NCBI GenBank assembly: GCA_030278955.1 | Contig: JAOANR010000004.1 | Location: forward strand, 1,488,001-1,552,000 | Origin: Hygrophila difformis | Taxonomy: Eukaryota > Streptophyta > Magnoliopsida > Lamiales > Acanthaceae | Direction: 5' to 3' | Length of the DNA stretch: 64,000 bases | Shown: positions 34,301 to 46,496 of the stretch, piece by piece | How the letters are laid out: every line of letters begins with the position of its first letter | Position numbering within the stretch: position 1 is the first letter of the stretch | The notes under the pieces: generated by a model | Told to the model about the DNA's origin: nothing | Database searches by the model: none | The model's input: only the letters and a program-made list of their open reading frames with translations | Made by a program: the position numbers and the translations under genes

Positions 34301-37300
34301 GATGACGCCAACCAAGAGGAGGAAGAGGATCCTGTACTGATGCAGGATCCCGAAGGTAAATCTGTTCTCCCACTACCCAATTCTCGCAAACTACTCCCTT
34401 CCGTTGAATGTCCACCAGAGCTTGAACTTAAAACACTACCCGATCATCTCAAGTATGCGTTTCTCGCAGAACATAAAAAGTTACCCGTGATTGTTTCGGC
34501 TAAGCTCTCCCAAGAGCAAGAAAATGCTCTGGTGGTCGTTCTTAAGAAACATGTACATGCAATAGGTTGGACCATTTCTGATATAAAAGGAATAAGCCCT
34601 TCTATTTGCATGCACAGGATTCTAATGGAAGAAGAGTTTAAACCCTCCCGTCAACCTCAGAGGCGATTGAACCCCCTTATGCAGGAAGTGGTAAGGAAAG
34701 AAGTTATCAAGCTCTTAGATACTGGTATAATCTATCCTATCTCTGATAGCAAATGGGTTAGCCCCGTGCAGGTCGTACCCAAACGAGGAGGGATGTGCAT
34801 AACCAAGAATGAGCAAGGAGAAGAAGTTGCAACCAGGCCAGTGACCGGATGGAGAGTTTGTATCGATTACCGGAAGCTGAATGAGGCCACACGCAAGGAC
34901 CATTTTCCATTGCCATTCATTGATCTGATGCTTGAGAGGTTGGCAGGGAGAGAGTTTTATTGCTTTTTGGATGGTTATTCTGGTTATAATCAGATTGTTA
35001 TTTCCAGTGAAGACCATGATAAAACCACTTTTACTTGCCCGTACGGCACTTTTGCCTATCGACGGATGCCTTTTGGTTTGTGCAATGCACCTGCTACTTT
35101 TCAAAGATGCATGATGTCTATTTTCTCTGAATTTATCGAAAAATGCATTGAGGTCTTTATGGATGACTTCTCTGTATATGGAGATACGTTCGAAGATTGT
35201 TTGACCAATCTTGCTAAGATTTTAAAGAGGTGTGAGGACACTAACTTGGTTTTAAATTGGAAAAAGTGCCATTTTATGGTCACTGAGGGCATAGTGTTAG
35301 GTCACCGCATTTCTCGTGCAGGCATTGAAGTTGATCCAGCCAAAGTTTCCATCATTTCCAATCTCCCTCTTCCTAACTCGATCAAATCAGTTAGGAGCTT
35401 CTTAGGGCATGCCGGTTTTTACCGGCGATTCATTAAGGATTTCTCTAAAATTGCCAAGCCGCTCACTAATCTGCTTTGTAAAGAAAATCCTTTCTTAATA
35501 AATGAAGCGTGTGTCCAAGCCTTTGACACGCTCAAGAAGATGTTGGTTTCTGCACCGATAGTGCAACCACCCGATTGGTCACTGCCTTTCGAGGTAATGT
35601 GCGATGCTAGTGGTCTCGCCGTAGGCGCAGTTCTTGGACAACATAAGGATGGGAGACACTGCGTAATTCATTACGCAAGTCATGCCCTGAATGAAGCCCA
35701 AGTTAACTACACCACAACGGAGAAAGAAATGTATGCTGTAGTCTTCGCGTTTGACAAGTTCAGACAGTACTTGATAGGTACAAAGACCACAGTATACACT
35801 GATCATACAGCATTGAGATACTTGTTTAGCAAACAAGATGCAAAACCTCGATTAATCAGGTGGGTACTTCTGTTGCAAGAATTCGACATCATAATAAAAG
35901 ATAGGCGAGGTCGAGATAATGGTGCTGCTGACCACTTATCTCGATTAGATAATGATAAAAAGGAAAAAGCCGTCAATGAAGATTTCCCGGACGAATAGTT
36001 GTTCGCGTTGCATCTGCATAATCAAGCTTGTCCATGGTTTTCCGACATCGCTAACTTCTTGGCATGCGGAATAACCCCCCAGTTTTCGAACTATCATCAG
36101 AGGAATAAGTTCAAACGAGATGTATTAAGTTACTTCTGGGAAGAACCTTATCTCTTCAAACACTGCCCTGATTTAATAATCAGGCGATGTGTGACCAAGC
36201 ATGAAGCTTATCAAATTGTCAGAAAATGCCATGAATCAGAATATGGAGGTCACCATGGTCCCGCTCGAACGGCCCACAAGGTCCTCGAATGTGGATTTTA
36301 TTGGCCTCACATCTATGAGGATTGCAGGACATTTGTTAAGGGCTGTGACAGATGCCAAAGATTAGGAAACATTTCCAAGAGGGATGAGATGCCTCAAAAG
36401 GGGATTCTCACACTTGAGATCTTTGATGTATGGGGCATTGACTTCATGGGACCGTTTCCACCATCTGGTGGAAACTACTATATCTTGGTAGCTGTCGATT
36501 ACGTATCCAAATGGGTCGAGGCTGTCGCATTACCGACCAATGATGGTAGCCAAGTCATCAAGTTCCTCAAGAACAACATTTTCAGTCGATTTGGCGTACC
36601 TAGGGTGGTGATATCTGATGGAGGAACACACTTTATTAATAAAGGTTTTGAAACTTTAATGAGTAAAAATGGGATCCTCCACAAGATAGGCACGCCTTAT
36701 CATCCCCAGACTAGTGGTCAAGTCGAAGTATCCAATCGCGAAATCAAACACATACTCGAAGCCACTGTCGGGATAACCCGTAAGGATTGGGCACGTAAGC
36801 TCAATGATGCTCTATGGGCATACCGCACAGTATATAAGACTCCCATCGGGATGTCTCCATATAGGCTGGTCTTCGGAAAAGCCTGTCATTTGCCTGTAGA
36901 GCTAGAGCATAAAGCTTACTGGGCCGTTAAAACGCTTAACTTCGATCCGAAAGTTGCTCAGAGCAAACGTAAGTTGGACCTCAATGAAATTGAGGAAATA
37001 CGAGCGCAAGCTTATGAAAGCTCTCGAATTTACAAGGAGCGGACCCAGAAGTTGCACGATCGCCGGATCAAACCTAAGTATTTTTATGTTGGTCAACATG
37101 TGTTATTGTTCAATACTAGGTTGAAGCTGTTCCCCGGAAAGCTCAAATCTAGATGGGAAGGACCACATGAAGTACTAGAGGTGTTCAAAAATGGAGCTGT
37201 CAGGATTCGAACTGGCAGGGGCGATATAGTGGTGAATGGACAACGACTAAAAGAGTACCTTGTACAGTTCGATCCGGAGAAAGAAAGCCAAGCAGTGGCA

Positions 37301-37321
37301 GACCCGGCTTATACTCAATAA
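31364..37321 (+). pseudogene. gag-pol: Athila gag-pol polyprotein, copy 2 (one nonsense codon)
   Basis: A single frame of 1,986 codons is broken once by TAG at 35996-35998, where copy 1 has CAG (a C-to-T change). The stop falls between RNase H and integrase, so translation would give gag, protease, RT and RNase H (1,544 residues) but no integrase. After the stop the integrase is open to the natural end at 37321, including HHCC (about 36240), the D,D,E core and the C-terminal domain that copy 1 loses. The gag zinc knuckle is at about 32662 ([13 protein letters not shown]), protease CDLGSS at about 33753 and FMDD at about 35155. One Gln fewer than copy 1 in a Gln run accounts for the length difference. 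Confidence 0.95.
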
Positions 37322-37348
37322 GAAACAGCATTTAAAAACACAAAAATT

Positions 37349-37380
<32 letters not shown>

Positions 37381-37436
37381 GTATATATTTACAGTACTTA
37401 TTTCATGGCAAGAAAGTACCCAAAGATCAATTAAAC

Positions 37437-37472
37437 ATTTAGAGTACTAAGACTCTAAATGTGAGGATGTTG
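37437..37472 (+). repeat. Internal PPT-like copy on a hairpin (copy 2, after gag-pol)
   Basis: ACATTTAGAGT and ACTCTAAATGT form an 11-bp stem with a 6-nt loop, and its 3' arm continues into the PPT 16-mer AAATGTGAGGATGTTG (37457-37472). Confidence 0.78.
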
Positions 37473-37819
37473 ATATTTGGAGAAAATCTAATGCATTTCA
37501 TTCATCTATCTTGCAGAAGTTCGGAACCACCAAAAAGAGGAGCAGACAAGAGTAACATGGAAAAAACAGGTTCTTGGTTGGATTAGTTCTATAAATCTGA
37601 GAAAATGTTTTCGGGAATTGAAGAAATTCAATACCCGAAATAAAATTCACAGATAAAATGGAACTGACCCAACCTAATTTTATGCAAGTGGATTGTTTAA
37701 TTTTCAGCCCAGCATTTTGAATTTACTTGGACTGAATTTATTCAGCCCAAATCAAATAAAATGGACGCAGGCCCAATATCACACTCGGGCCCAGTCCAAG
37801 AAAATTCGAAAATTCAAAT

Positions 37820-38135
37820 TTCTTTGTCGCGGAAGGTCCTTTGTCGCGATGTCATGCATCGCGACCAGGCCCTGTTCCGCGACAAACTCCCTTTTCCTTC
37901 TTCACCCTTCCCTACATCTTGTCGTGATGCACCTTGTCGCGGAGCATGACTCCGCGACCAAGCCCTGCTCCGCGACATGATCTGCGTTGACCCTGTCTCC
38001 ATACTGAACTTTGTCGCGGTAGCCTTGTCGCGGAGCATGACTCCGCGCCCAACCTTCAACTCCGCGACCTCTCTAATGTCGCTATGCCTTGTCGCGGAAC
38101 CTTGTTCCGCGACAAAGTCTCGGATTCCGCGACAA
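37820..38135. repeat. TCGCGGAA/TTCCGCGA palindrome array in the 3' region, copy 2
   Basis: Counterpart of 11950-12255, with palindromes such as TCGCGGAGCATGACTCCGCG. Half-site composition differs slightly from copy 1. Confidence 0.85.
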
Positions 38136-39348
38136 AAGTTTATTTATACCCCCCCACCCCCTCCAGTTTCTTTTCACCTTCCTCCTGTCATTTCAACTTC
38201 TTTCAGTTTCTTCATCTTCTTTTCCCCCATTTTTCTCTCATCCGAACGAACACCACGTGTTCTTCGCACCCTTATCACTCTTTTTCTAAGGGAAACTATG
38301 GACCGATTTCATGGACTCCTCCCAAACCTTGGACCCGTGCCTAGACCCGAGCCAAGGAGGAGAGGGTAAACCCTGTTTTCACCATGGTCATAGCCCCCAT
38401 TCGGACCCGTTTCTTTTTGTTTTGTTTTGTTTTGTTTTTCATTTTGTTGTGTTCTTGGTGTGGTGTGGTTAATATGTGATTTTAACTTTAGAATTTTTGG
38501 AAGTGCTCTCGGTTATGAGCACTGTTTTAAAACGTTGAAACCCCATTTTGAAACTGCTAAAGGGTGTTAAAACTGGTTTACAGATTTTTGAAGGTTAAAA
38601 CTGGAAAGAACAAACTGATGAACATTTGGGTATTGTTTGAATATCTTGATGTTATTGGTTTGATTGATCTTGATGTGACCTCTACAGTGTTGTTTTGGTG
38701 TAATAAAAGAGGTAAGATCTTTTTGGGCACATTTGTTCCCATGTTAGAAATCTCATGGGAATAAATGTTTGTTTGTTTATGGAAACATAGTACAAACACC
38801 CAATAAGAAGCTCCCACTTTTAATAAAAGCAACTTTTAGAAAAAGACAAAAAGAGTTATTTTTGTTTAATGTTTGACTTGAGTTTTTGTTCCCAATGGAA
38901 CACTAGTGTGAGTAAGATAGCAGTATTTTTGTCACCCAACTGCTATCCTTTTCAAAAATCCAAAATGGGACCACTCACATCCCACTTTTGTTGAATAAAA
39001 CAAGTCAACCATTTTTAAAATTAAAAACAGTGTTTGCAAATTTTTGGATGCTAAAACTGTCCAAACAGTCCAAGCTATCCAGAAACAGCAAATCCGTTCC
39101 GCCACGTCTCCATTGCACATCCCAATATTCGAGCATTCCATTTCCATCTATCCATCTCATTCCACTTCCAACAAGTGTCTCGGACTTGTTTAATAAAACT
39201 GAAAACTTTTGGGCCCCATGGCCCATTAAAAAGATTTTAGGCCCAATGGCCAATTTCATTTTATTTTGGGCTCTTTAGCCCATTTAAAGCCAAATATTAT
39301 TTACATGTGCTTTAAATTAAAATTCAAGTCAGAAATTTAATAATCTCA

Positions 39349-39382
39349 CATCTAGAGCAAAGCTCTAAATGTGAGGATGTTG
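39349..39382 (+). repeat. Internal PPT-like copy on a hairpin (copy 2, before F-box gene)
   Basis: CTCACATCTAGAGC and GCTCTAAATGTGAG pair at 13 of 14 positions around AAA, and the PPT 16-mer occupies 39367-39382. The F-box exon begins 67 bp downstream. Confidence 0.78.
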
Positions 39383-39449
39383 GTTTCTGAACTTGAATAA
39401 TTTCGGAAAATCACATAAAAATTGGATTCATCACTTCTTATCTTTTCAG

Positions 39450-40110
39450 GGGTAATCCTCCCATTCCAGACCCTGCTCCAGAGGGAACCAAGTTGCTGGA
39501 CTTGCCGCTAGAACTCCTTGGTGAAATTCTCTCCCGAATAGGAGAGGATGAAATCAAGGGGGTGTTTACTGCACAACGGATATGCAAAAAGCTCAAGGAT
39601 GCTGGGAACCTTGCCATCGTGTACAAGCGATGCGAGGTTAACACCTCCACTGTGAAGAGATGGCAAGAAAGAATCCGTTGGCAGAAGGAGAGATTCCTGC
39701 AAACATGCACAGCGGCAGGAAACTTCAATCTTCAGCTCATCCCAGCACTCAGGGCATTTGCAGAGGGGAATGAGGAGCGCGCTTGTGAACTGCTACGCCC
39801 GGGACTTGAGGACAACCATAAGACATCAATCTTCACCCGCGGATTGATGCTTATGAGTAAGACTGATGAAAGCCAAGTTGAGCAGGGAATCAGAATGATC
39901 GACAGGATGGTGACAGATCGATCAGTTTTTCGGTATACGTCCCTCAACGTCCTCGCTTGGATAACGGACCACCCAGACAACCCACAACTGTGGGCAGGCC
40001 AAGGAGTCAGAGTCTATTGCCCGGGATGGCATGCACCTCTGAGGAACCGCGATTGGTGCCTGCGTTGTGAGCTTTCCAGCTGTGTCCTCTGGCTCCGATA
40101 CATGCCCTGA
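39450..40110 (+). CDS. F-box-like gene carried by Athila copy 2
   Basis: The open frame follows TTATCTTTTCAG at 39449 and ends with TGA at 40110, about 219 codons. It begins with a Pro-rich lead (NPPIPDPAPEGTK), then the F-box (LDLPLELLGEILSRIG...AQRICKKLKDAG), then the At2g35280-like region and the Cys-rich end. No ATG lies close to the F-box upstream, so expression would need a spliced-on start exon, a non-ATG start, or use of an internal Met. All differences from copy 1 keep the frame open, although gag-pol in each copy has acquired a stop. Host F-box proteins of this kind are substrate receptors of SCF ligases; a role for the retroelement is conjecture. Confidence 0.78.
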
Positions 40111-41783
40111 AAAAGAAGGACGAATCCTAGTCCCATTTTACCCTGCTTTATTTCAATTCAGTCTAGTAGTAGTAATTTGCAAGGGATTCCTCCTTTTGTG
40201 TGTGCAGGTTTGTATTAACTGCACGAGAATCCCTTGCTTCGGTTGTATTTAATTGCTTTCCCTAAAATTGGAACTCAGTTTTTGAGACCACTAAACAATT
40301 CTTCACTGCTTTCCTTTGAAAAGATGTCTGTACAGTCCGAGATGAATAAGTGACTGTCAGGCCAAAAATATGCTGTTGACATACTCAGTATGTCAGCAGT
40401 GCCTCTTTACTGCTTTCAACTAAATAACCAGCAAAGATATGCATAAACTTGCTCTAAATTCACAAGTTGAATTTAGGCTTGTGATTAAATTTTCAGACTT
40501 TTAAATTGGGATAATATAATTGAGAACATGCATGACATGAATTCCTGAGGTTTTGAGCTATAAAAATTTAATGATGCGATCAGCTTATTGGGTAATAAAT
40601 CTGCATGTTAGAGATTTCGATTGAATAAATTGTTAGAATTAAGCTTTGATTAAATTTGAGAATATTGTATGACATGAATTAACCCAACCTTGTGAGATTT
40701 AAGCCATGAGTCACTTTTACTCATTCATTTTCTTTGATGTGTGAATCATTTTGATTAAAGGAAACTAGAACTTGCAATTGGGACCGGTTCAAGACCATGT
40801 CATATTCCCGAAATCGAGCATATGATCGAGGCACCTAGAAAACCCAAATTTTTTGCCTTCGTTTGAAATCCAAACCCAAAAATATTTTCCCTTTAGGATT
40901 AACCAATTTGAGCCTATAAGCCTAATTTTTCTTTGAAGCCCTCTATATTATTCCCAGCCTTCTAAAAAGACCAAGAAATTCAAACCTGCACGAATGAATT
41001 CTATCAAAGGCATTAAGTTTGTGATCATCAGAAAAAGTATTAATCGGTATTCCATGAACCGATTCAAAAAAAAAAAAAAAAAAAAAAAAAGTTGAATGTC
41101 ATTCAACACAAATAGATTGCAAATGACAAAGCAAACTAGACTTAGTCTAATGTCATGCAATGGAAAAAGAAAATCAAAAAGAAAGAGAAACATTGATGAT
41201 CATAAAGTTTAAATAAAAATGCCAAGTTATGATAGAATTAATTTTTGCCACTTCCTCGCCCAATAATTTCCCTTCCCTACCTAATGTTACAACCGTATGC
41301 CCCGTTATAACCCTTAAATAAGACCTCGTGATCTCGATTTGAAGAAATGAGCCGGTGGCGAGTTGGTCTGATTGCAAGCTTATGGGATAATTTAATTAAA
41401 TTTGATTTTGAGCGTTCATGATTAAACCCCAATTGAGAGTGAGTGAAATTTTCCGATTCTCTTATATGTGAGGCTTTGTCTTATTACACATGTTCATGTC
41501 ACCCTCTAATTCTCATCCCTAATCTTTGCATCTTTCAAACATGATATTCATGAAGGATTGATAATAATGTTTGATTTGTAGGCCCGATGTAGTGAGCAAG
41601 TATCATTTCATTAAACACTGCAATCAAGGGAATTCAATACTTGTAATTTTTGATTGTCTTATCCCAATCCAAAAAGGATGTGATTTATGAAGCCACGAAA
41701 ATGAATTGAATATGTAGAGTCCGTGTTCCTAGGAACATTGACTCTGACTGCTCGGGGACGATCAGTATTAAATGTGAGGATGT
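40111..41783 (+). other. 3' non-coding region of Athila copy 2 between F-box gene and 3' LTR
   Basis: No gene is seen. An A25 tract lies at 41066-41090, followed at once by the perfect inverted repeat GTTGAATG-T-CATTCAAC. The A-run could mark the 3' end of a retrocopied transcript that brought in the F-box gene, or be a simple repeat. Confidence 0.65.
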
Positions 41784-41785
41784 TG
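41770..41785 (+). promoter_or_regulatory. Polypurine tract region at the 3' LTR, copy 2
   Basis: AAATGTGAGGATGT ends right at the TG of the 3' LTR (41784), the expected plus-strand primer position. It is not a pure purine run. Confidence 0.7.
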
Positions 41786-42084
41786 ATAATGGCCAAAAAT
41801 GACCATTATTTTCAATCCATTTCCGTGTCTTAAACGGGCATTTGATCGCATTCCGGTCTTACATTAAGTAAGAAAGCAGTCGAATTAGACTAATTTATGC
41901 ATAATTGTAAAAATAATAAGCTGGTGTGAAAAAGACATAAATATGTAATTTTATTACATATTTATGTTAGAAAAATCCAAAAACATGAGAAAAAGAAAAG
42001 GAAACAAAAAGATGGGAAAAAGATAGAAAAGCCCACAAAAAGAATATTTTCGGCCCATCTGGCCCAATCCAGTAGGCCCAGGAA

Positions 42085-42335
42085 GACCTTTGTCGCGGAA
42101 GCCCTTGGCGCGATGCAGTGTTCCGCGACAAAGGCATGTTCCGCGACCAACTGGCCCCAAATGAAGAGGAGACCAGCCAAGCCCCTGGCGCGATGACCTT
42201 TGTCGCGATGGCATGTTCCGTGACAAAGGCGTGTTCCGCGACCAAGATGCACAAATAGAGACACAAGACCCAGTCGAGAAGCCTTGCCACATGCAGTGTG
42301 TTCCGCGACCAACTTGATGTTCCGAAACAAAGCTG
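42085..42335. repeat. TCGCGGAA motif array, small block (3' LTR, copy 2)
   Basis: Same as 26790-27040, with two half-sites altered by single changes at CG positions (TTCCGTGACA and TTCCGAAACA). Confidence 0.8.
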
Positions 42336-42401
42336 TGATGTGTGTGATGTCTTAAGACACAATGGGCTAGAATCAAGGCCCATGGGCTTAGGGTTACACT
42401 T

Positions 42402-42410
42402 CTATAAATA
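42402..42410 (+). promoter_or_regulatory. TATA box of the 3' LTR, copy 2
   Basis: CTATAAATA. In this LTR a transcript would read out through the remaining LTR into the antisense strand of mudrA. Confidence 0.55.
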
Positions 42411-43059
42411 TGAGGTGTCTCCCATGAGCTAAGGGTTGGAAGGTTGAAATTTTGTTGATTAGAGTTCTTGAAGGCAAGCAGTAGGAGTTCTCTCTTAGGT
42501 AGTGTAGTTTAGTTTTATTTTTCATGTATTATTTAATTTTTGCACTTAGTTTAGCTTAGTTTAGTGTTTTACTGTTCACAGTGTTTAGATAGCCACTTTT
42601 ACACTATGTTTTGGTTTCTAAACTCTTGTTTTAGGGTTTGTAATACCCAAATCATGGGTATTAACAAAAACCCTTCAATAATATGGGAAAACATTCATCA
42701 TTTGTGTCCCAAATCATGAAATGGGTCTCACACCCCATGGATTTATGCTTTCTTTTTCATTTTGGGGTCATTTGACCCCCATTTTGTTATCTTTATGTTT
42801 ACTGTTGGCATATTATGGATAATGTTGTGTGGATGTGTGATCAAACCCTAGATTAGGACTCTTGCTTTATTTTTAATGTTCTGTCCAGCCTTGTTATTTT
42901 TGTTTAAGCATGTTCTTCCTTATTTTGAATGCTTCTTGCTTTTTTAGCTTAGAATAGCTTTTTGATCTGAAATAGGGTGAGATCACGCTGTTTGCATGCC
43001 ACTGTACATTTCTGCTTTTTCTGACTTCTGTCCTGAACCACCTTGGGCGCCAACCGCCT

Positions 43060-43600
43060 TCTGGCGCGGAACCACGTTCCGCGACAAAATGGCTGTTCCG
43101 CGACCAAGGTGTTTCAAGACACTTGTCTCCATAATTTAAAACCCTTTGTCGCGGAATACCTTGTCGCGGAGCCACGTTCCGCGACAAAACTGTCCATGCA
43201 TAGCGACAAAGGAGCCAAACTCTTGTATTTTGTCTTCATGGCTTCTTGTCGCGGAATCATCTTGTCGCGGAGCCACGTTCCGCGACAAAATCCCATTCTG
43301 AGACAGAAAAATTATGCCATGTTCCTTGACTTTTGAACACCTTGTCGCGGAACACCTTGTCGCGGAACCACGTTCCGCGACAAAATTTCCATGCATAGCG
43401 ACAAAGGTTCAAATGCTTTAGAATTTTATGAAAACACTTTGTCGCGATGACACCCTTGTCGCGGAACCACGTTCCGCGACAAAACCTTGCATAGCGACAA
43501 AGAGGCGTTATGCTGCCAAAAATTCTAAAAACTTGTCGGGATGTCCATGTCGCGGATCTCGGTCCGCGACAAAATTTATGATATCGCGACAAGGTTCCTC
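43060..43600. repeat. TCGCGGAA palindrome array, large block (3' LTR, copy 2)
   Basis: Same as 27765-28305. Confidence 0.9.
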
Positions 43601-46496
43601 TCCCTCTATTAAATCTCAAAGAAACTTTCATTCTCTTCCTATTTTATATTGCAACACTCACATCATAGCCCCACGGGTTAGGATGTAACATTCTGGAATT
43701 GCAATATAGGGTGTTATGCTGCCCAAATTTTGATTCTCCATTTGCATCACTTAACTGATTGAACCCTTGATTCATTAATGATTAAAGATTGAGATTAGCA
43801 ATAATCAAACTTCAATAATCATCTTGACTAAAGGACCTTTGTTCAATTGCCATTAAAACATTCTTGTATAAACAAAATCTCGATGGCTTAAACAGATAAT
43901 CTGGACTGTAATTAATTATGGTAGGAAGGATTATTTAAAACCATCAATTGTGGACCCAATCCACAACCTTGCATGAGAAACCAATGTCTCTCATACAAGG
44001 GATCTTCTTTTGCTTCTTATTTATTTTGTCTTTGTGTGTTGTGTGGAACCATTAGTAAAGAATACATCAGACTAATGTTGGCGGGTACTCCCTCATGGAT
44101 AACTAGCTCGTATTCTGGGTATTAGTTACTAATTGTTATTTTGCATGGTCTGGATGGCTGTCAGTGGAAGCCTTGGCGGTTCGCCCATCCGGGGTTATAA
44201 TAGCTGCTCGACTGATTCCCATCCAGATACAGTTTTATTTTTATTATCTTAATTTCCAAACCTGAATCCCAATCCGTACTGGGAGTCAGTTGGCATCAGT
44301 CAATGCCAACTGATGATCATTATAGAAGGGAAGCATGTAGGTTTTTATCCGAATTCACAGACAGTGGAGGCCCAACTGGTGTTGACACCACCATTATAGG
44401 GTCTAAGCTGTTTAAATTCACTCCAACCGAGTGATTGGGAAATTGGACAGTAGATGTTTACAGTCCACCTGATTATTCTGCCATTGCTTTGGTCCCTTGA
44501 CCACTTCATTCTGTGTTTCACTTTCTGTCTAGACCCGCTTCTATATTTTGGGTCAATTAATTTTACACTTCAATATATCTTTATGCATGATAATATTATA
44601 TACTATTGTGGTCTGTACTTATTTTGGGATCCTTCCCTTGGACAACAGAAGTCTAGATCTTAAACAGATATTGCTTTATAAATTTCCAACAAAAACCTTT
44701 TTATAAAATCCGGATCTGAGTAAGGGATAAATTCTTCAGTTATGACTAATTCATATTCTATCAAGGGTTATATTTTGGGAATTAAGAAGCAGATTCAGCG
44801 ATTAGGTCTCGCCTAGACTGAAAGGGTCTGTGTTTTAACTGAGAGTCTAGTACCTGACAGGGAATGATTTTCAAATCCATTATTTTCCGAAATTGCTGGT
44901 TGATGGAAATGTAAGATTAAATGCTACACCGAGATGGGATCCACTTGGATTCAAATACAGTGTAGTAAATAATCTTAGAGGAACATCATCCAGGCCTTGG
45001 TTATTTTCCAAGATAGGGTTGAGTTTTCTTTCAACTGCTATCTTCTTCTGCCAAAGCCTACTTTTGAGTCCTGAGTGAGTGCATCCGGAACGAACTAATT
45101 TATTAGTTCGTTTCATTAGTTTGTATCTCATAATCACCCGGAAGGAAGTGAACACACCAAGTGGTTCACTGAGAGCCGGGAATTCTTGATCCATACTCCT
45201 TCATTCTGACGGGGAGCTGTCTTTTACTACCAGGGTCAGATTTTCAAAACCTCCGAGTGATAGGATTTTAAATGCTTTCTTTACCGCTTTCTTTTAACCG
45301 CTTTCATTAGAGGTCACTCGGTTGTATTGAGAGTTGCGTAACTGCTACTAGGATTGACAGTTAAGGGATGGTTTAGGGCTTGATTCAAATCTTTGGGTGT
45401 GACATGGGAGAATGATAGTGGTACTTGGCATTTCAATAAATGATGTGTCGGGTGTTGCTTTTCCACCACAGATGAAGTAACAAACCCAGGCCAGGGCAGT
45501 TATGAATCTGTGGTATCTTAGATTTTGCGGTCTTAAGAACATGTAAACTCATATTGCAAGTACCTGTCTGTTAAAGGGAAAGCCTTATTGAGAGCATGAG
45601 AATTAGCTATCTGATAGAATTATCCCAAACAAAGATCTGTGTATGAAAATGGAAGTTTAATATTGCTGTATCTCGCTCTTGTCCAATTTTCATTCTTTTC
45701 TTCCTGTCCTTTCTGTCTACATTGTGACTCAACTTCACGGTTGGCACAATGCACCTTTTCCCTGCTTTCGTAGATAATGTTTACCGCATTCCTAGAATAA
45801 TTCTTATCCGCTTTCTAGAATAGATTTATTTGCTTTGTAGATTAATTTAACTGCTTTCTAGATCTAATTTACATTCATGTCAGTAGTTATTAATCACCTT
45901 TCAAACCTATTGAGCAATACGAATGGAAAATCTAGTAAAACGACGTGGGACCTGCTTCTATCGCACATCCTCCAGTGAACGATCCGGTCTTACTATAAAT
46001 TACTGCAATTTTTGACACCGTGCGCTTTCGGGCCACAGTTTCTTAAACACGAGCAATAAAAACATGACTACTTATAAATATATCCCTAATCACAACTCCG
46101 CCATCATAAATTGGTTTCATTAAATAAAATCTAAACCAGGACTATGATTTTTCGGAAAATACTCATGTAGTGGGAACTTGCCAAAAGTTTCATGGCAGGA
46201 ACTCTCATGGCAAGAATTGATGAGAAGTATCATGGCATACTTGCCGGGGATCCTCAGTGTGACAGGCTGAAGGTCAACCTATCCCGGCTATGCCATAAGA
46301 TTTGTCAACATTTCATGACAGGGAGGACCACAGCGCCATTTGAAATTAAAGCACCACACTTGAGTAATAAAAAGACTAACAATCTTGATGTATCCCTAAA
46401 CCCTTTCCCGTGAATCATAACTCTTTTCTTGTAATAAATCTAACCTGGTATAATTTTAGAAAAAGCTCGGGTTAACGGAAATTGTCAAAAGTTTCA

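Larger units (their letters stand above)
37322..39449 (+). other. Non-coding region between gag-pol and F-box gene, copy 2
   Basis: Contains a (TA)n run near 37355-37380, a PPT-like hairpin (37437-37472), the motif array (37820-38135), a (TTTTG)n run near 38418 and a second PPT-like hairpin (39349-39382). No gene is seen. Confidence 0.7.
26490..46496 (+). mobile_element. Athila-type Ty3/gypsy LTR retrotransposon, copy 2 (20,007 bp)
   Basis: Same family and layout as copy 1 in the opposite orientation: 5' LTR 26490-31202, PBS 31203-31220, gag-pol 31364-37321, F-box-like gene 39450-40110, PPT ending at 41783, 3' LTR 41784-46496. The LTRs are both 4,713 bp with about 11 base differences noted by eye. 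The target duplication differs from that of copy 1, so this is an independent insertion and not a rearrangement product. Divergence between copies is clearly larger than divergence between LTRs of one copy. Confidence 0.97.
41784..46496 (+). repeat. 3' LTR of Athila copy 2 (4,713 bp)
   Basis: Direct repeat of 26490-31202 at a constant offset of 15,294 bp, with no indels noticed. It ends GTTTCA before the AAAGG duplication. TATA is at 42402-42410 and motif blocks at about 42085-42335 and 43060-43600. Confidence 0.97.
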
